Of a DNA stretch of 64,000 nucleotides, positions 6,178 through 14,537 are shown one piece after another. The DNA comes from an uncultured Clostridia bacterium. GTDB lineage: Bacteria > Bacillota > Clostridia > Oscillospirales > Ruminococcaceae. Made by a program: the position numbers and the translations under genes. Position 1 is the first letter of the stretch. Each line of letters starts with the position of its first letter. The notes below the pieces were generated by a model, which saw nothing but the letters and a program-made list of their open reading frames with translations, did not search any database and was not told where the DNA came from. Location: contig CANQLR010000007.1 of the NCBI GenBank assembly GCA_947624745.1, forward strand, positions 20,224 through 84,223. Reading direction: 5' to 3'.

Positions 6178-6714
6178 TTACGTCTGCCTCAATACAATCT
6201 CGTCGTCAAATTCATTTCTTCCGGCTTCGGTCGGTTGCATGACAGTTACATTGTCGCTCTGTCCGAAAATATTATAAACCATGGGAATATCCCACACATC
6301 ATTTGTTCCGGGCAGAAGTCGAAATTCAGTCGGCGTGCAAATCTTCGTCGGCTTCTGATTTGGAACATACTCTGTGAACCAATAATTCAGCAGCTTTCCG
6401 TCCGAAAGATAGACCCAGACCATCACATCGTCGATTTTTATTTTTTCGATGTCCTCCTCATCGTATCCTGTCGGGAGAAACAGCTCGCCGGGCATTCGCT
6501 TTAAATATTCGATTTTTGTATATTCCTGCGACGGCTCATACCAACGCTCGTTTTGCCAACGTTCATTATTAATATATTCGAGCAGATTATCTGCGCTGTC
6601 AAATTCTATCGTTTCTCCTATTGAGCCGCCGGTTACGTCGCTTGCGGCAGTCTGCGCAGTCAGAATAATCGAAATGATGATAAAAGTACCAATCAGGAAA
6701 AACAGTTTTTTCAT
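6178..6714 (-). CDS. Secreted or membrane-anchored protein of unknown function
   Basis: 178 aa. The N-terminus is a signal peptide or anchor (MKKLFFLIGTFIIISIILTAQTAAS). The rest is acidic and aromatic-rich (YINNERWQNERWYEPSQEY, DDVMVWVYLSDGKLLNYWF) with no motif I recognise. The base composition is more AT-rich than the flanking housekeeping genes. Ribosome site AAAGGGG lies before the ATG. It lies between a recombinase remnant and a lipoprotein gene in an accessory region. Function unknown. Confidence 0.75.
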   Translation of the reverse strand: MKKLFFLIGTFIIISIILTAQTAASDVTGGSIGETIEFDSADNLLEYINNERWQNERWYEPSQEYTKIEYLKRMPGELFLPTGYDEEDIEKIKIDDVMVWVYLSDGKLLNYWFTEYVPNQKPTKICTPTEFRLLPGTNDVWDIPMVYNIFGQSDNVTVMQPTEAGRNEFDDEIVLRQT

Positions 6715-6785
6715 TTTTTATCCCCTTTCTCGGGTCACTTGAATGTCGAATCCCGGTATCATAAGCGGAAACTTATACCGCCGGC

Positions 6786-7391
6786 TTAACTTTCACCGGG
6801 AGTCGCATAAGGGACGGAACCTTCTGAGTCGGAAGAACCTAAGCTATCCACCTTCCATATGCCGTCTTCCTTTTTGAGTACGATCTCAAATTCCGCGTTG
6901 CCGTCCTGCTGTATAATGCTTGTCTTGGCTATTATTTTATCCTCTCCGTCTTTCTCGGCGCTTGTTATCGGCATAGTAAACCTGATATGATAAATCTCGC
7001 CGTCGGGAGCATAAACAACTCCGTCGTCGTTTACATAGAATACAGGCCACCTGTCGTCATTATTCATGTCGAAGAAAGCAGAATAAATCTTCTCACACAT
7101 TTCATCGGTATAGCATTCGTGCATGGCTTCCATGCAAGCGTCTACGGTATCATACGGAGCCGGATACTTATAGTAAGTGTCGGTATACCCGTCGGGATCT
7201 TCGGCTTCTATCGTTTGCTCATCAAATTTAATGTTCTGCCTTGAAAGAATGTCGTCAGCGATTGCAAGTGCAGGTGTAAGTTCGGTGATGATTTCGTTGG
7301 CCTGCTCAGTTATGTCATCGGTTTTTTCTGCGCATGATGAACACGAAATACAGAGAATAATTGCAGTGATTAACAAAGCGAAACGTTTCAT
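6786..7391 (-). CDS. Lipoprotein of unknown function
   Basis: 201 aa. Signal peptide with a lipobox-like ISCSSC at about residues 14-20, so probably lipid-anchored outside the membrane. The mature part is acidic; its second half (EIYHIRFTMPITSAEKDGED, AEFEIVLKKEDGIWKVDSL) looks like an alpha+beta fold found in many Bacillota lipoproteins, where FxxxxxxGxWKV is common. I cannot name a family. It is upstream of the gene at 6178-6714 on the same strand (71 bp gap) and may form an operon with it. Confidence 0.75.
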   Translation of the reverse strand: MKRFALLITAIILCISCSSCAEKTDDITEQANEIITELTPALAIADDILSRQNIKFDEQTIEAEDPDGYTDTYYKYPAPYDTVDACMEAMHECYTDEMCEKIYSAFFDMNNDDRWPVFYVNDDGVVYAPDGEIYHIRFTMPITSAEKDGEDKIIAKTSIIQQDGNAEFEIVLKKEDGIWKVDSLGSSDSEGSVPYATPGES

Positions 7392-7530
7392 AATTTTACT
7401 CCTGTTCTGTTTTTGTATATTTTATAACACTTCTTATAACAATAAAACGAATCGGGAGGGTGAAATATTGCACGCTGACTTTAAAATTCTACATTTTCGG
7501 CGATTTTAACAAGCTCGTCCGTGCCAAAAT

Positions 7531-8472
7531 GTGCAGCTATACAAAAGGCGTAGACGTTTTTTGCAGAATATAATGGACAAATTTTTGTCAAATGGAGACA
7601 TTCCAAATGTAAATTTTGAAGTAAGTTACCGAATCTGTGCAGAAAACGGTTTGTCTGTCATATCTCCGACGCAGGGCAAGGGAATGAAATACAAGGAGTA
7701 TTCCGAAGCACAGAAAGGCACAAGTTGGAAACAGAAGTTGCGGTTTGCGATTGATAAAAACGTTGTTATCGCTAAAGATTTTGATGATTTTCTGCGGCTT
7801 ATGCAAGTATCGGGGTATGAAGTCAAACAAGGCAAATATATCTCGTTCCGAGCCGAGGGACAGGAGAGATTTACAAGAGCAAAAACAATCGGCGACAACT
7901 ACACCGAGGATCGAATCCGCGAGAGAATCAGTGGTAGGCGGGGCAGGATTTTGCCGACCGAGCGCAAGGGTATTTCGCTGATAATCGACATTCAGAACAG
8001 CATTAAGGCGCAGCAGAGCAAAGGTTTTGAACATTGGGCGAAGGTGAACAACCTCAAGCAAGCGGCGAAAACGCTCAATTATTTGACTGAGAATAACCTG
8101 TTGCAATACTCGGACTTGGATGGTAAAGTCGCAGAACTGCGGTCGGCGTTTTCGGCTAATAGTGAAAGTCTAAAAGAGGTCGAGGGCAGGCTGCGGGAGA
8201 TCCAGCCGCTGATAAAAAATCTCGATAACTATCGCAAATTAAAGCCGGTTTGGGAGGAATATTCGCGCATAAAAAATAAGCCTGCCTTCCGCGAGAAGCA
8301 TCAGGCAGAGCTTATGATTTTTGAATCGGCGAGAAAAGCGTTGAGGGAGCATTACGGCGAGCGGAAATGGGATAGCTTGAAAGATTTGCAAGCAGAAAAG
8401 AGTAAGCTGACGACCGAACAGGATAGGCTGTATGCCGAGAGCAGAAAATTGGAAAGAGCGGTTATAATCTAA
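7531..8472 (+). pseudogene. Relaxase (MobA/VirD2-like) C-terminal fragment
   Basis: An open frame of 313 codons. From about residue 30 it matches the middle and C-terminal part of relaxases of clostridial integrative elements: RICAENGLSVISPTQGKG, WKQKLRFAIDKNV, DDFLRLMQVSGYEVKQGKYI, FRAEGQERFTRAKTIGDNYT, then a long coiled coil. The N-terminal nuclease domain with its Tyr and His triad is missing, there is no good ribosome site, and the first codons look like out-of-frame sequence. It is best read as a truncated gene of a vanished mobilizable element. Confidence 0.75.
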
Positions 8473-8523
8473 TCAAAAGAACAGGCAGTATTCCCGCTTG
8501 TCCTTGTTTTTCCCGAAAATCGC

Positions 8524-9090
8524 CTATTCCTCTACCGCCCCGTTCACCCCTCCGCAGATCAGCCTCGTCGTCAGCGCAATAATTTCCTCCAGCGGAATTT
8601 TCTTTCCGTCGGCGACCCACTGCTTATAGATCTCGATCGTGCTCTGCGACACGAATGCCATGATGATATTCTGGACATACGGGTCGACGTTGCGCTGTTT
8701 GCCGTCGGCGCCCCAGGTTTCGGACATAATTTCATTTGTGATCCTGCGGCTGATATAGTGGTAGCTGCCGCTGCACATCAGCCGTTCATGAAGCCGCCCC
8801 GCGCCCTCGCTCACCAAGAAAAATTTCCGCGTGATCTTGTCCATATCCCGAGGACGCTCAAGCCCGCGGGTGCGCTCGATGAAGCTCTTTGCCATCTCGT
8901 TTTGCAGCTCCCGCAAAAGATCGTCCAGAGAATTGTAATGCAGATAGAACGTCTTGCGGTTGATCCTCGCCCGCTCGGTCAGCTCTTTTATCGTGATTTG
9001 GTCGTAGTCCATTTCGCAGATCATTTCCTCAAAAGTCCTGCGAATAGCCTCTTTTGTGCGTATAACGCGCAAGTCTTCCCTGTCGCTCAT
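8524..9090 (-). CDS. TetR family transcriptional regulator
   Basis: 188 aa from the ATG at 9090, which has GGGAGGT at a good distance. The N-terminal helix-turn-helix reads ITIKELTERARINRKTFYLHYNSLDDLL, the classic TetR pattern; the C-terminal ligand domain is not specific. Divergent from the flavodoxin gene. An inverted repeat TACAC-N5-GTGTA (9121-9135) overlaps its promoter, and a perfect 10-bp inverted repeat (9157-9189) lies between the two promoters, so it probably represses itself and the flavodoxin/reductase genes. Confidence 0.9.
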   Translation of the reverse strand: MSDREDLRVIRTKEAIRRTFEEMICEMDYDQITIKELTERARINRKTFYLHYNSLDDLLRELQNEMAKSFIERTRGLERPRDMDKITRKFFLVSEGAGRLHERLMCSGSYHYISRRITNEIMSETWGADGKQRNVDPYVQNIIMAFVSQSTIEIYKQWVADGKKIPLEEIIALTTRLICGGVNGAVEE

Positions 9091-9116
9091 GATGTACCTC
9101 CCACGCAATTTTTTAT

Positions 9117-9145
9117 ATTATACACCATTCGTGTAGAAAAATCAA
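9117..9145 (-). promoter_or_regulatory. tetR promoter with overlapping inverted repeat
   Basis: Minus strand: TTGATT, 17-nt spacer, TATAAT (9122-9117). TACAC (9121-9125) and GTGTA (9131-9135) lie across the -10 element and spacer, a likely autoregulatory site. Confidence 0.7.
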
Positions 9146-9156
9146 CCCGTGTGTAG

Positions 9157-9189
9157 TTACGCCACATTTCTGCAAAGAGTGTGGCGTAA
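9157..9189. promoter_or_regulatory. Perfect inverted repeat between divergent promoters
   Basis: TTACGCCACA (9157-9166) and TGTGGCGTAA (9180-9189), 13 bases apart. It could be a second operator for the adjacent TetR protein. Confidence 0.6.
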
Positions 9190-9213
9190 ACCTCTTTTGG
9201 CGCAAAATTGTTG

Positions 9214-9241
9214 TTGCGCGTTTCAAGAAAAAATATATAAT
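9214..9241 (+). promoter_or_regulatory. Promoter of the flavodoxin operon
   Basis: TTGCGC (9214-9219), 16-nt spacer, TATAAT (9236-9241). Confidence 0.6.
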
Positions 9242-9274
9242 GGACTTGTGAGTAATAAAAAGGAGGCAACGAAA

Positions 9275-9796
9275 ATGTCAAAAATCCTGATAGCGTACTT
9301 TTCCCACGCCGGACAGAACTACTCCCACGGCGGCATCCGAAATCTGCCCGTGGGCAACACCGAGGTGGTGGCGAAAAAGCTCCATGCGATGCTCTCGAGC
9401 GACCTGTTCTACATCGACACAGTGCAGAAATATCCCGACGACCACATGAAGAAAATCGAGATCGCCAAGCGGGAATACGAGCAGAACGCCCGCCCGAAGC
9501 TGACGGCGCGTGTGGAGAATATGGGCGAGTATGATACGGTCATCGTCGCGTTCCCCAACTGGTGGACGACCATGCCCATGGCGGTGTTCACCTTCCTGGA
9601 GAGTTACGATTTTTCGGGCAAAACCATCTGTCCGCTTATCACCCACGGCGGCAGCGGGTTCTCAAATTCATTAAGGGATATAGCGAAATTATGCCCAAAA
9701 GCAAAAATAACCGAGGGGCTTGCTATAAACGGCGACAATGCTGCGACTTGCGATAAAGAGCTTGAAAAATGGGTAAATAAAATCGGTTTGAAATGA
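9275..9796 (+). CDS. Flavodoxin-like protein
   Basis: 173 aa. The ATG at 9275 follows AAAAAGGAGGC. It begins KILIAYFSHAGQNY, a phosphate-binding loop for FMN, and carries PNWWTTMPMAVFTFLESYDF and GKTICPLITHGGSGF, marks of the flavodoxin_4 group. It should bind FMN and act in electron transfer or as an NAD(P)H-dependent FMN reductase. Followed 21 bp later by an aldo/keto reductase, then a ferredoxin; with the divergent TetR gene this looks like an inducible redox-stress or detoxification unit. Confidence 0.9.
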   Translation: MSKILIAYFSHAGQNYSHGGIRNLPVGNTEVVAKKLHAMLSSDLFYIDTVQKYPDDHMKKIEIAKREYEQNARPKLTARVENMGEYDTVIVAFPNWWTTMPMAVFTFLESYDFSGKTICPLITHGGSGFSNSLRDIAKLCPKAKITEGLAINGDNAATCDKELEKWVNKIGLK

Positions 9797-9817
9797 ATTA
9801 AAATAGGAGGATTATTT

Positions 9818-10672
9818 ATGAATCAGACGTATCTCACACTCAACAACGGAGCGAAAATTCCGCAGTTCGGCATGGGCGTTTATCAGGTGCCGGAGGGAGA
9901 AGCGGCCAAGCAGGCGTGCCTTTCGGCGCTTCGCATGGGCTATCGCCACATTGACACCGCTCACGCCTATCAGAACGAGCGCAGCGTCGGCGCGGCTGTC
10001 TGGGAGAGCGGCATTCCCCGCGAGGAAATTTGGGTCACTTCCAAGCTCTGGCCGTCCGAGTACGGCGAGGGAAAAACCATGGCGGGTATCAACAAAATGC
10101 TCTCCCGCCTGAATATCGGCTATATCGACCTGCTCCTTTTGCACCAACAGGTGGGCGATTATATGGGCGCGTGGCGCGACATGGAGAAGGCGGTCAAGCA
10201 AGGCAAGGTGCGCTCCATCGGTCTTTCCAACTTTGAATCCGAGCGGCTGGAGGAGGTCTGCGAAACGGCGTCCATCAAGCCCGCCGCGCTGCAAGTCGAG
10301 TGCCACCCGTATTATCAGCAGAATGAATTAAAGAAGCGAATCGCAAAATACGGCACGGTCATCGAGAGTTGGTATCCCATCGGTCACGGCGACGCGGGGC
10401 TGATAAACGAGCCGGTATTTACCGAGCTTGCGAAGAAATACGGCAAGACCAACGTGCAGATCATTCTCCGCTGGCACATTCAGGCGGGCAACGTGATCTT
10501 CCCGAAATCCACCAACCCGCAGCATATCCTGGATAATTTTGACATTTTCGATTTTGCGCTGACCGCAGAGGAAATGGATAAAGTCGCGGCTCTTGACTGC
10601 GGCAAGAGGTTCTATACGGCGACGCTTGAGGAGCAGGAGCGGAACTTTGTCGGTTGGGCACCGGCGGACTGA
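9818..10672 (+). CDS. Aldo/keto reductase
   Basis: 284 aa, the normal AKR length. NADPH-dependent reduction of aldehydes or ketones. The catalytic tetrad can be followed: Asp in HIDTAHAY, Tyr in the same motif, Lys in VTSKLW, His in LLLLHQQ. The cofactor loop IFPKSTNPQHILDNFDIFDF is present near the C-terminus. Ribosome site AATAGGAGG. Second gene of the flavodoxin unit; its 3' end abuts the ferredoxin gene. The substrate is unknown. Confidence 0.93.
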   Translation: MNQTYLTLNNGAKIPQFGMGVYQVPEGEAAKQACLSALRMGYRHIDTAHAYQNERSVGAAVWESGIPREEIWVTSKLWPSEYGEGKTMAGINKMLSRLNIGYIDLLLLHQQVGDYMGAWRDMEKAVKQGKVRSIGLSNFESERLEEVCETASIKPAALQVECHPYYQQNELKKRIAKYGTVIESWYPIGHGDAGLINEPVFTELAKKYGKTNVQIILRWHIQAGNVIFPKSTNPQHILDNFDIFDFALTAEEMDKVAALDCGKRFYTATLEEQERNFVGWAPAD

Positions 10673-10674
10673 AG

Positions 10675-10884
10675 ATGAATAGCCCAAAACAAGCCTGCAC
10701 AAGCTGCGGAAAATGCAAAGCGGCGTGTCCCGCAGGCATAGATATTCCCGCGATAATCAAGGGCGAACCGTTTTCGGATTACGCAGGACCCGAGGACTGC
10801 ATCGAGTGCGGAGCCTGCACAGCCTGCTGCCCCGAAAAAATCTCTGTCAAGAATATTATTCGGGAGATCGCAATGAAGCAGTAA
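10675..10884 (+). CDS. Small 2[4Fe-4S] ferredoxin
   Basis: 69 aa from the ATG at 10675, 2 bp after the reductase stop (a TTG at 10654 inside the reductase is an alternative). Two cluster motifs: CTSCGKCKAACPAGIDIPAI and CIECGACTACCPEKI. The CPAGIDIP form is usual in the ferredoxin-like domain fused to the C-terminus of a different aldo/keto reductase class, so this may be a split or borrowed domain. It probably passes electrons to or from the two upstream oxidoreductases. Confidence 0.85.
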   Translation: MNSPKQACTSCGKCKAACPAGIDIPAIIKGEPFSDYAGPEDCIECGACTACCPEKISVKNIIREIAMKQ

Positions 10885-10989
10885 TTTGGATTTTCGTAAG
10901 TCCTGTTTTCGTAGAATTGTCCTCCTGCTTTAAATTTTCTTGATTTTCATAATTAGGGCGTTTTTCGGCGTTTTTTCTCGGCTCTTGAC

Positions 10990-11520
10990 TTATAAATTTA
11001 AATCTCGGCTGACGATTGCCGAATAATAGCTATCCATCGTCGTAGGGGCGTTGTATAGCGCGGTCAGCAAATATGTCCGAATGTTACGGATTTCGGGTTT
11101 TGACTGCTCCATTGCAAAGATAACATACTCGATATGCTCACTGTCAAGTTGTAAGAAACGCTCCATGACTGCTGCTTTTGGAATGTCCGCACCGTTAATT
11201 CTGACGGTCGGAGAAGGCGAGCAGATAGCGTCAAGCATAAGAGTTACTATCTCGTCGATTTGCCGCTTGTCGTTCTGCTTGTTTTCAACGATGATGTCGT
11301 AGTCAATGTTGGATTTGATTTCATCTTCATTATCCTCCAAAATATATCTCACATGTTTTGCATATTGCATTGAGCGGAAAATTAAGTATTTATAATGCAT
11401 AAAAGCCCATAAAATAAGCCTTTCAGCGTTTTCTGAAAGGCCTGTTCTTGTGATAAACATGGGTGCAGATTTTAGTTTCTTTTTTGAAAGTAAACCCCAA
11501 CAAGATTCCGCACAAGACAA
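10990..11520 (-). pseudogene. Replication-initiator C-terminal domain remnant (DUF6017-like)
   Basis: The open frame is 176 codons, but only the last ~115 look like a known protein: NIDYDIIVENKQNDKRQIDEIVTLML, then IRNIRTYLLTALYNAPTTMDSYY, which matches the C-terminal domain of replication initiators of clostridial integrative elements. The first ~60 codons are unrelated and there is no ribosome site. Together with the recombinase and relaxase pieces it marks the ruins of one or more integrative elements. Confidence 0.6.
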
Positions 11521-11578
11521 AATTGAGCTTCAAGCCAAATTTGGTCCCGCGGTAAAATCTTGGTCTTCCTTTTTTCGC

Positions 11579-11803
11579 TTACTTAATTAGTGAACCGTTT
11601 AAGATCATCTGAGATAGGTTATACTTGCGTAATTTTTTGACGTAGTGTAGAGCATCTTTCAGATTGGAAACTCTATCCGAACACTGCAAAGTTCCGATGT
11701 GATGTCTGAAGTTTTCGACGATGTTGACTGAGCATAGTTTCCTAAATCCACATCGGAGTAAATCTTTCTCACTGATAAAAACGCTGTTTTGTTTATGACG
11801 TTT
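11579..11803 (-). pseudogene. Unrecognised coding-like remnant, 74 codons
   Basis: An uninterrupted minus-strand frame without a start codon near its 5' end. It reads SVFISEKDLLRCGFRKLCSV, then a helix-rich NLKDALHYVKKLRKYNLSQM and a short tail. Composition and spacing of charged and hydrophobic residues look protein-like. No family recognised; position in the mobile-element debris suggests another fragment. Confidence 0.3.
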
Positions 11804-11918
11804 TTAAGCTTCCGGCCTTCGCCTTATTTGTTCCGTAGTCGAAGCTTTGATTGACGGATTTGTTGCGGATTTGGTAGAACTCGTGGAGCTATTCCCCACC
11901 CCTCTTCCGCAAATTTAC

Positions 11919-11946
11919 TTGACAAAAGCAGGTTATATGATATAAT
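11919..11946 (+). promoter_or_regulatory. Promoter of the 11980 lipoprotein gene
   Basis: TTGACA (11919-11924), 16-nt spacer, TATAAT (11941-11946). Confidence 0.8.
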
Positions 11947-11979
11947 GATAATTATATTAACAGTCAAAGGAGAACCACG

Positions 11980-13377
11980 ATGCAATCAAAAAAGAAGTAT
12001 TTACTAATATTAACCTCCATAATGATCTTCACATCCTGCTCAGTCAAGGTAACTGTCGGTAATGACGAAAGCGGCGCGCGGGTTTCCGATACGGTCGGCG
12101 AAGATTCGGGAAGCGAAATCACAACCGCAATTGATACGGATTCTAATGCAAACGATACGGAGCCTACTATGCCTGCCGCAGGCGAGAAAACAGAGGGCTT
12201 AAGCATCGGCATATCCGAAGCTCGAAAGGTGTCTGCTGAAAAGGTAGACGCTTCCCAGATGGAGTATTCCTCCTACACCGTCAGGGGGACCTTAGTCTGC
12301 GAAAACGACATATATCAGCCATATCTTTTTGTCGGCGACAGCCTGTATTACACCGATTCCGAGATCGGATCCGATGTGATAAAATTCTTTCGGCACAGTC
12401 TCGGCGAAGACAGGTCGGAGCTCTTGTTTGAGATCGGTTGGGATATGGCAGATTCAACATATGAAATTGTAAACGGCTGCTTCTTTACTGCTCCATGCGT
12501 GATGACTGACGACGGCGAGCTTGAAATGAGCCTTTATTGCTACGACTTAAACGAAAATACTCATTCGCCGGAAAAGCTCGTCACATTTGAGGCCAAAACA
12601 CCGTTGGTCGACATCTGCCGGCTCAACGAAAAAGAGGTCCTTTTCTTTGCCTACAAAAGCTTTGAGGGCAGCTCTGTTGACCTGATCTATCGCTATAATA
12701 CCGAAACGAAGGAGTTGTCGACGTTCTTTGAGGACTATACCGACGACTGGGACGATCTTACGTTGACCTCCGAAAACGTGGCGGGCATGAGCGCGCGCAA
12801 CAACACTGTTTATCTTTTGAAATATCAGTCTATAGATAACGAGCTTATCTATTCTCTTGAAACTTACGATCCGGACGGCAATATTCTCGGCGACTGCGAT
12901 TTGAAGTTTCTTAATACAATTAAACATTCCTGTCCGGATATTGAATCGATGAGCGTCCGTGATTTTAGCTGTATCAAAGATTATCTGCTGGTGTATGACG
13001 TCTGGTATTCGTTGAGTTTGGGAGACGACGCTCCGTGGCAGTGGCGGCTCTGCAAGCGGTCGGGAGATTCGTTTAAGGATATAGATATCAGCGAATACAA
13101 GCCGAAGCTCATTCAGCATCAAGCCGCTTCCGACGACCGCTTCCTTATCATGGGCTCGGGGAGAGATGATATAGATCTTCTCATTTTCGATACCGTAGAG
13201 GGAGTTCTGACGCCCATAGAGCTTGACGTGCCGGACACCCTGCGATTTGAGAGCTATAATATAGTGTCCAACGAGCAGGGGGAAGTAGTCCTGATCGGCG
13301 AGGAAGAGGACGGGCAGAATAAGGCGATGTATAGGGTCGGGATAAAGGATTTGGGCGAAGATTTAGTTGGGGAATGA
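11980..13377 (+). CDS. Large lipoprotein, possible beta-propeller
   Basis: 465 aa. Signal peptide with lipobox FTSC at about residues 17-20. An acidic Ser/Asp/Thr-rich linker follows (GARVSDTVGEDSGSEITT), then about 380 residues with repeating aromatic beta-strand units (QPYLFVGDSLYYTDSE, DLIYRYNTETKELSTFF, YLLKYQSIDNELIYSLETYD), typical of beta-propeller-like DUF5050-type proteins. Ribosome site AAAGGAG. Monocistronic with its own promoter and followed by a hairpin terminator. Binding target unknown. Confidence 0.8.
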   Translation: MQSKKKYLLILTSIMIFTSCSVKVTVGNDESGARVSDTVGEDSGSEITTAIDTDSNANDTEPTMPAAGEKTEGLSIGISEARKVSAEKVDASQMEYSSYTVRGTLVCENDIYQPYLFVGDSLYYTDSEIGSDVIKFFRHSLGEDRSELLFEIGWDMADSTYEIVNGCFFTAPCVMTDDGELEMSLYCYDLNENTHSPEKLVTFEAKTPLVDICRLNEKEVLFFAYKSFEGSSVDLIYRYNTETKELSTFFEDYTDDWDDLTLTSENVAGMSARNNTVYLLKYQSIDNELIYSLETYDPDGNILGDCDLKFLNTIKHSCPDIESMSVRDFSCIKDYLLVYDVWYSLSLGDDAPWQWRLCKRSGDSFKDIDISEYKPKLIQHQAASDDRFLIMGSGRDDIDLLIFDTVEGVLTPIELDVPDTLRFESYNIVSNEQGEVVLIGEEEDGQNKAMYRVGIKDLGEDLVGE

Positions 13378-13433
13378 TTTATGCTGACTATACTAACTTT
13401 TTCGTGCTCGAAAATTTCACATAATCACGAAAA

Positions 13434-13468
13434 AATCACTCGAGAGCAAAAACTGCTTTCGGGTGATT
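13434..13468 (+). terminator. Terminator after the lipoprotein gene
   Basis: AATCAC ... GTGATT with inner GAGAGCA/TGCTTTC pairing. The same AATCAC/GTGATT outer stem is used at 6124-6165. Confidence 0.65.
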
Positions 13469-13801
13469 ATCGTTATAATTCACTTATTTAGCCGTCAGCC
13501 GCTTCATGCCATGCAAATTGGCTTATGTGAGATGAAAAAAGCAAAAGAGGTGAAAAATTTGCCATTTCCCTCCGGAGTTGTCGACATCAGCCGGATCGGG
13601 TGAAAATATGGGCAAACTCGCCTTACCGAAAATGCTGACAAAGAATGATAAATTTTGATTTTTGACAGCGGCTCTGGATTTATTGTTCAAGCATAAAAAT
13701 CGACACTTGGCTCATTTTAGAGTGTAAGAGTTGAAGCGGGTGAGAGATAGTTTTACGTATATTGTAAGCGTGAGAATAGTTTCGGGTCTTTAAGTGTGGG
13801 C

Positions 13802-14045
13802 AGCCCCCTCCCACGGGAGGGGGCTTTCATATACCTGTAAGTCTGTACGTAATCGACCTGCACCGACCCCGGCGAAGACGGTAGTCTGACTCGTCAGACC
13901 CGAGGCGTAAGCCGAGGCGGCTTCGCTAACGCCGCGTATCTAAAGTAAAACTATATCTAACTTCGGCGCGGCGTTGGGGGATGGGCGCTTGAGATAGCAT
14001 GAGCGAGCCTGCGAGCGAATACCTTATGCTTGAGGCCGGTCTTGC
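13802..14045. repeat. Palindromic intergenic block (element R0)
   Basis: No gene is seen at 13470-14093. The right part starts with a perfect 11-bp stem AGCCCCCTCCC-AC-GGGAGGGGGCT (13802-13825) and continues with GGCGGCTTCGC-type motifs. At 13991-14025, read on the minus strand, is AAGGTATTCGCTC followed by GCTCATGCTAT, a motif also found at 42999-43040 and 56658-56692. It belongs to the family described at 38.2, 43 and 56 kb. Confidence 0.5.
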
Positions 14046-14093
14046 ACTTTGCCTCACAAAAACGCCCTCCCGCTGCGGGAGGGTGTTCGCAAT

Positions 14094-14531
14094 TTACAGG
14101 TTTGCTTCAAAATAAAACCAATTTCCGTCAAGCCTGCGGACGAGGCCGCGGTTATCGCCGTCTGCCGACCATGTCCACTCCTGCGGCGAGGTTTGAACGA
14201 GCGGAACGTCCACATTTTGGAAGGCCGCCGGCTCGCCGTCGAACGAGTAGAAAAAGCCGTAATATTTCGACGAGGTGACAATGCCGCCATTGATCACGGT
14301 GTACTCCAAAATCGGGTGCTCGCCGTCCCAGAGGTTTTGGGTGATTTTCAGGCCGGTCGAAGCGCGGCCGGTCTCGGAGGCGGACTGTACGTCCTGCTCC
14401 AAAGCCTCGCGGTGGGTATCAAAATAGCGGAGAGTCCGTTTTTCGGGATCGCCCACCGCCAAGAAAACGGCGGCGCAGAGGGCGGCGATCACAAGGACGG
14501 TTACTATGGCAAAAGCTATCCTTTTTCTCAT
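14094..14531 (-). CDS. Membrane-anchored protein of unknown function
   Basis: 145 aa. One N-terminal helix (IAFAIVTVLVIAALCAAVFLAV) anchors an outward-facing domain of about 115 residues with a beta-rich second half (YYGFFYSFDGEPAAFQ, EWTWSADGDNRGLVRRLDGNWFYFEANL). It lies 6 bp after glmS and is probably its cotranscribed neighbour. No family recognised. The hairpin at 14055-14090 (GCCCTCCCGCTGCGGGAGGGT) may terminate the transcript. Confidence 0.7.
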   Translation of the reverse strand: MRKRIAFAIVTVLVIAALCAAVFLAVGDPEKRTLRYFDTHREALEQDVQSASETGRASTGLKITQNLWDGEHPILEYTVINGGIVTSSKYYGFFYSFDGEPAAFQNVDVPLVQTSPQEWTWSADGDNRGLVRRLDGNWFYFEANL

Positions 14532-14537
14532 GGATAA

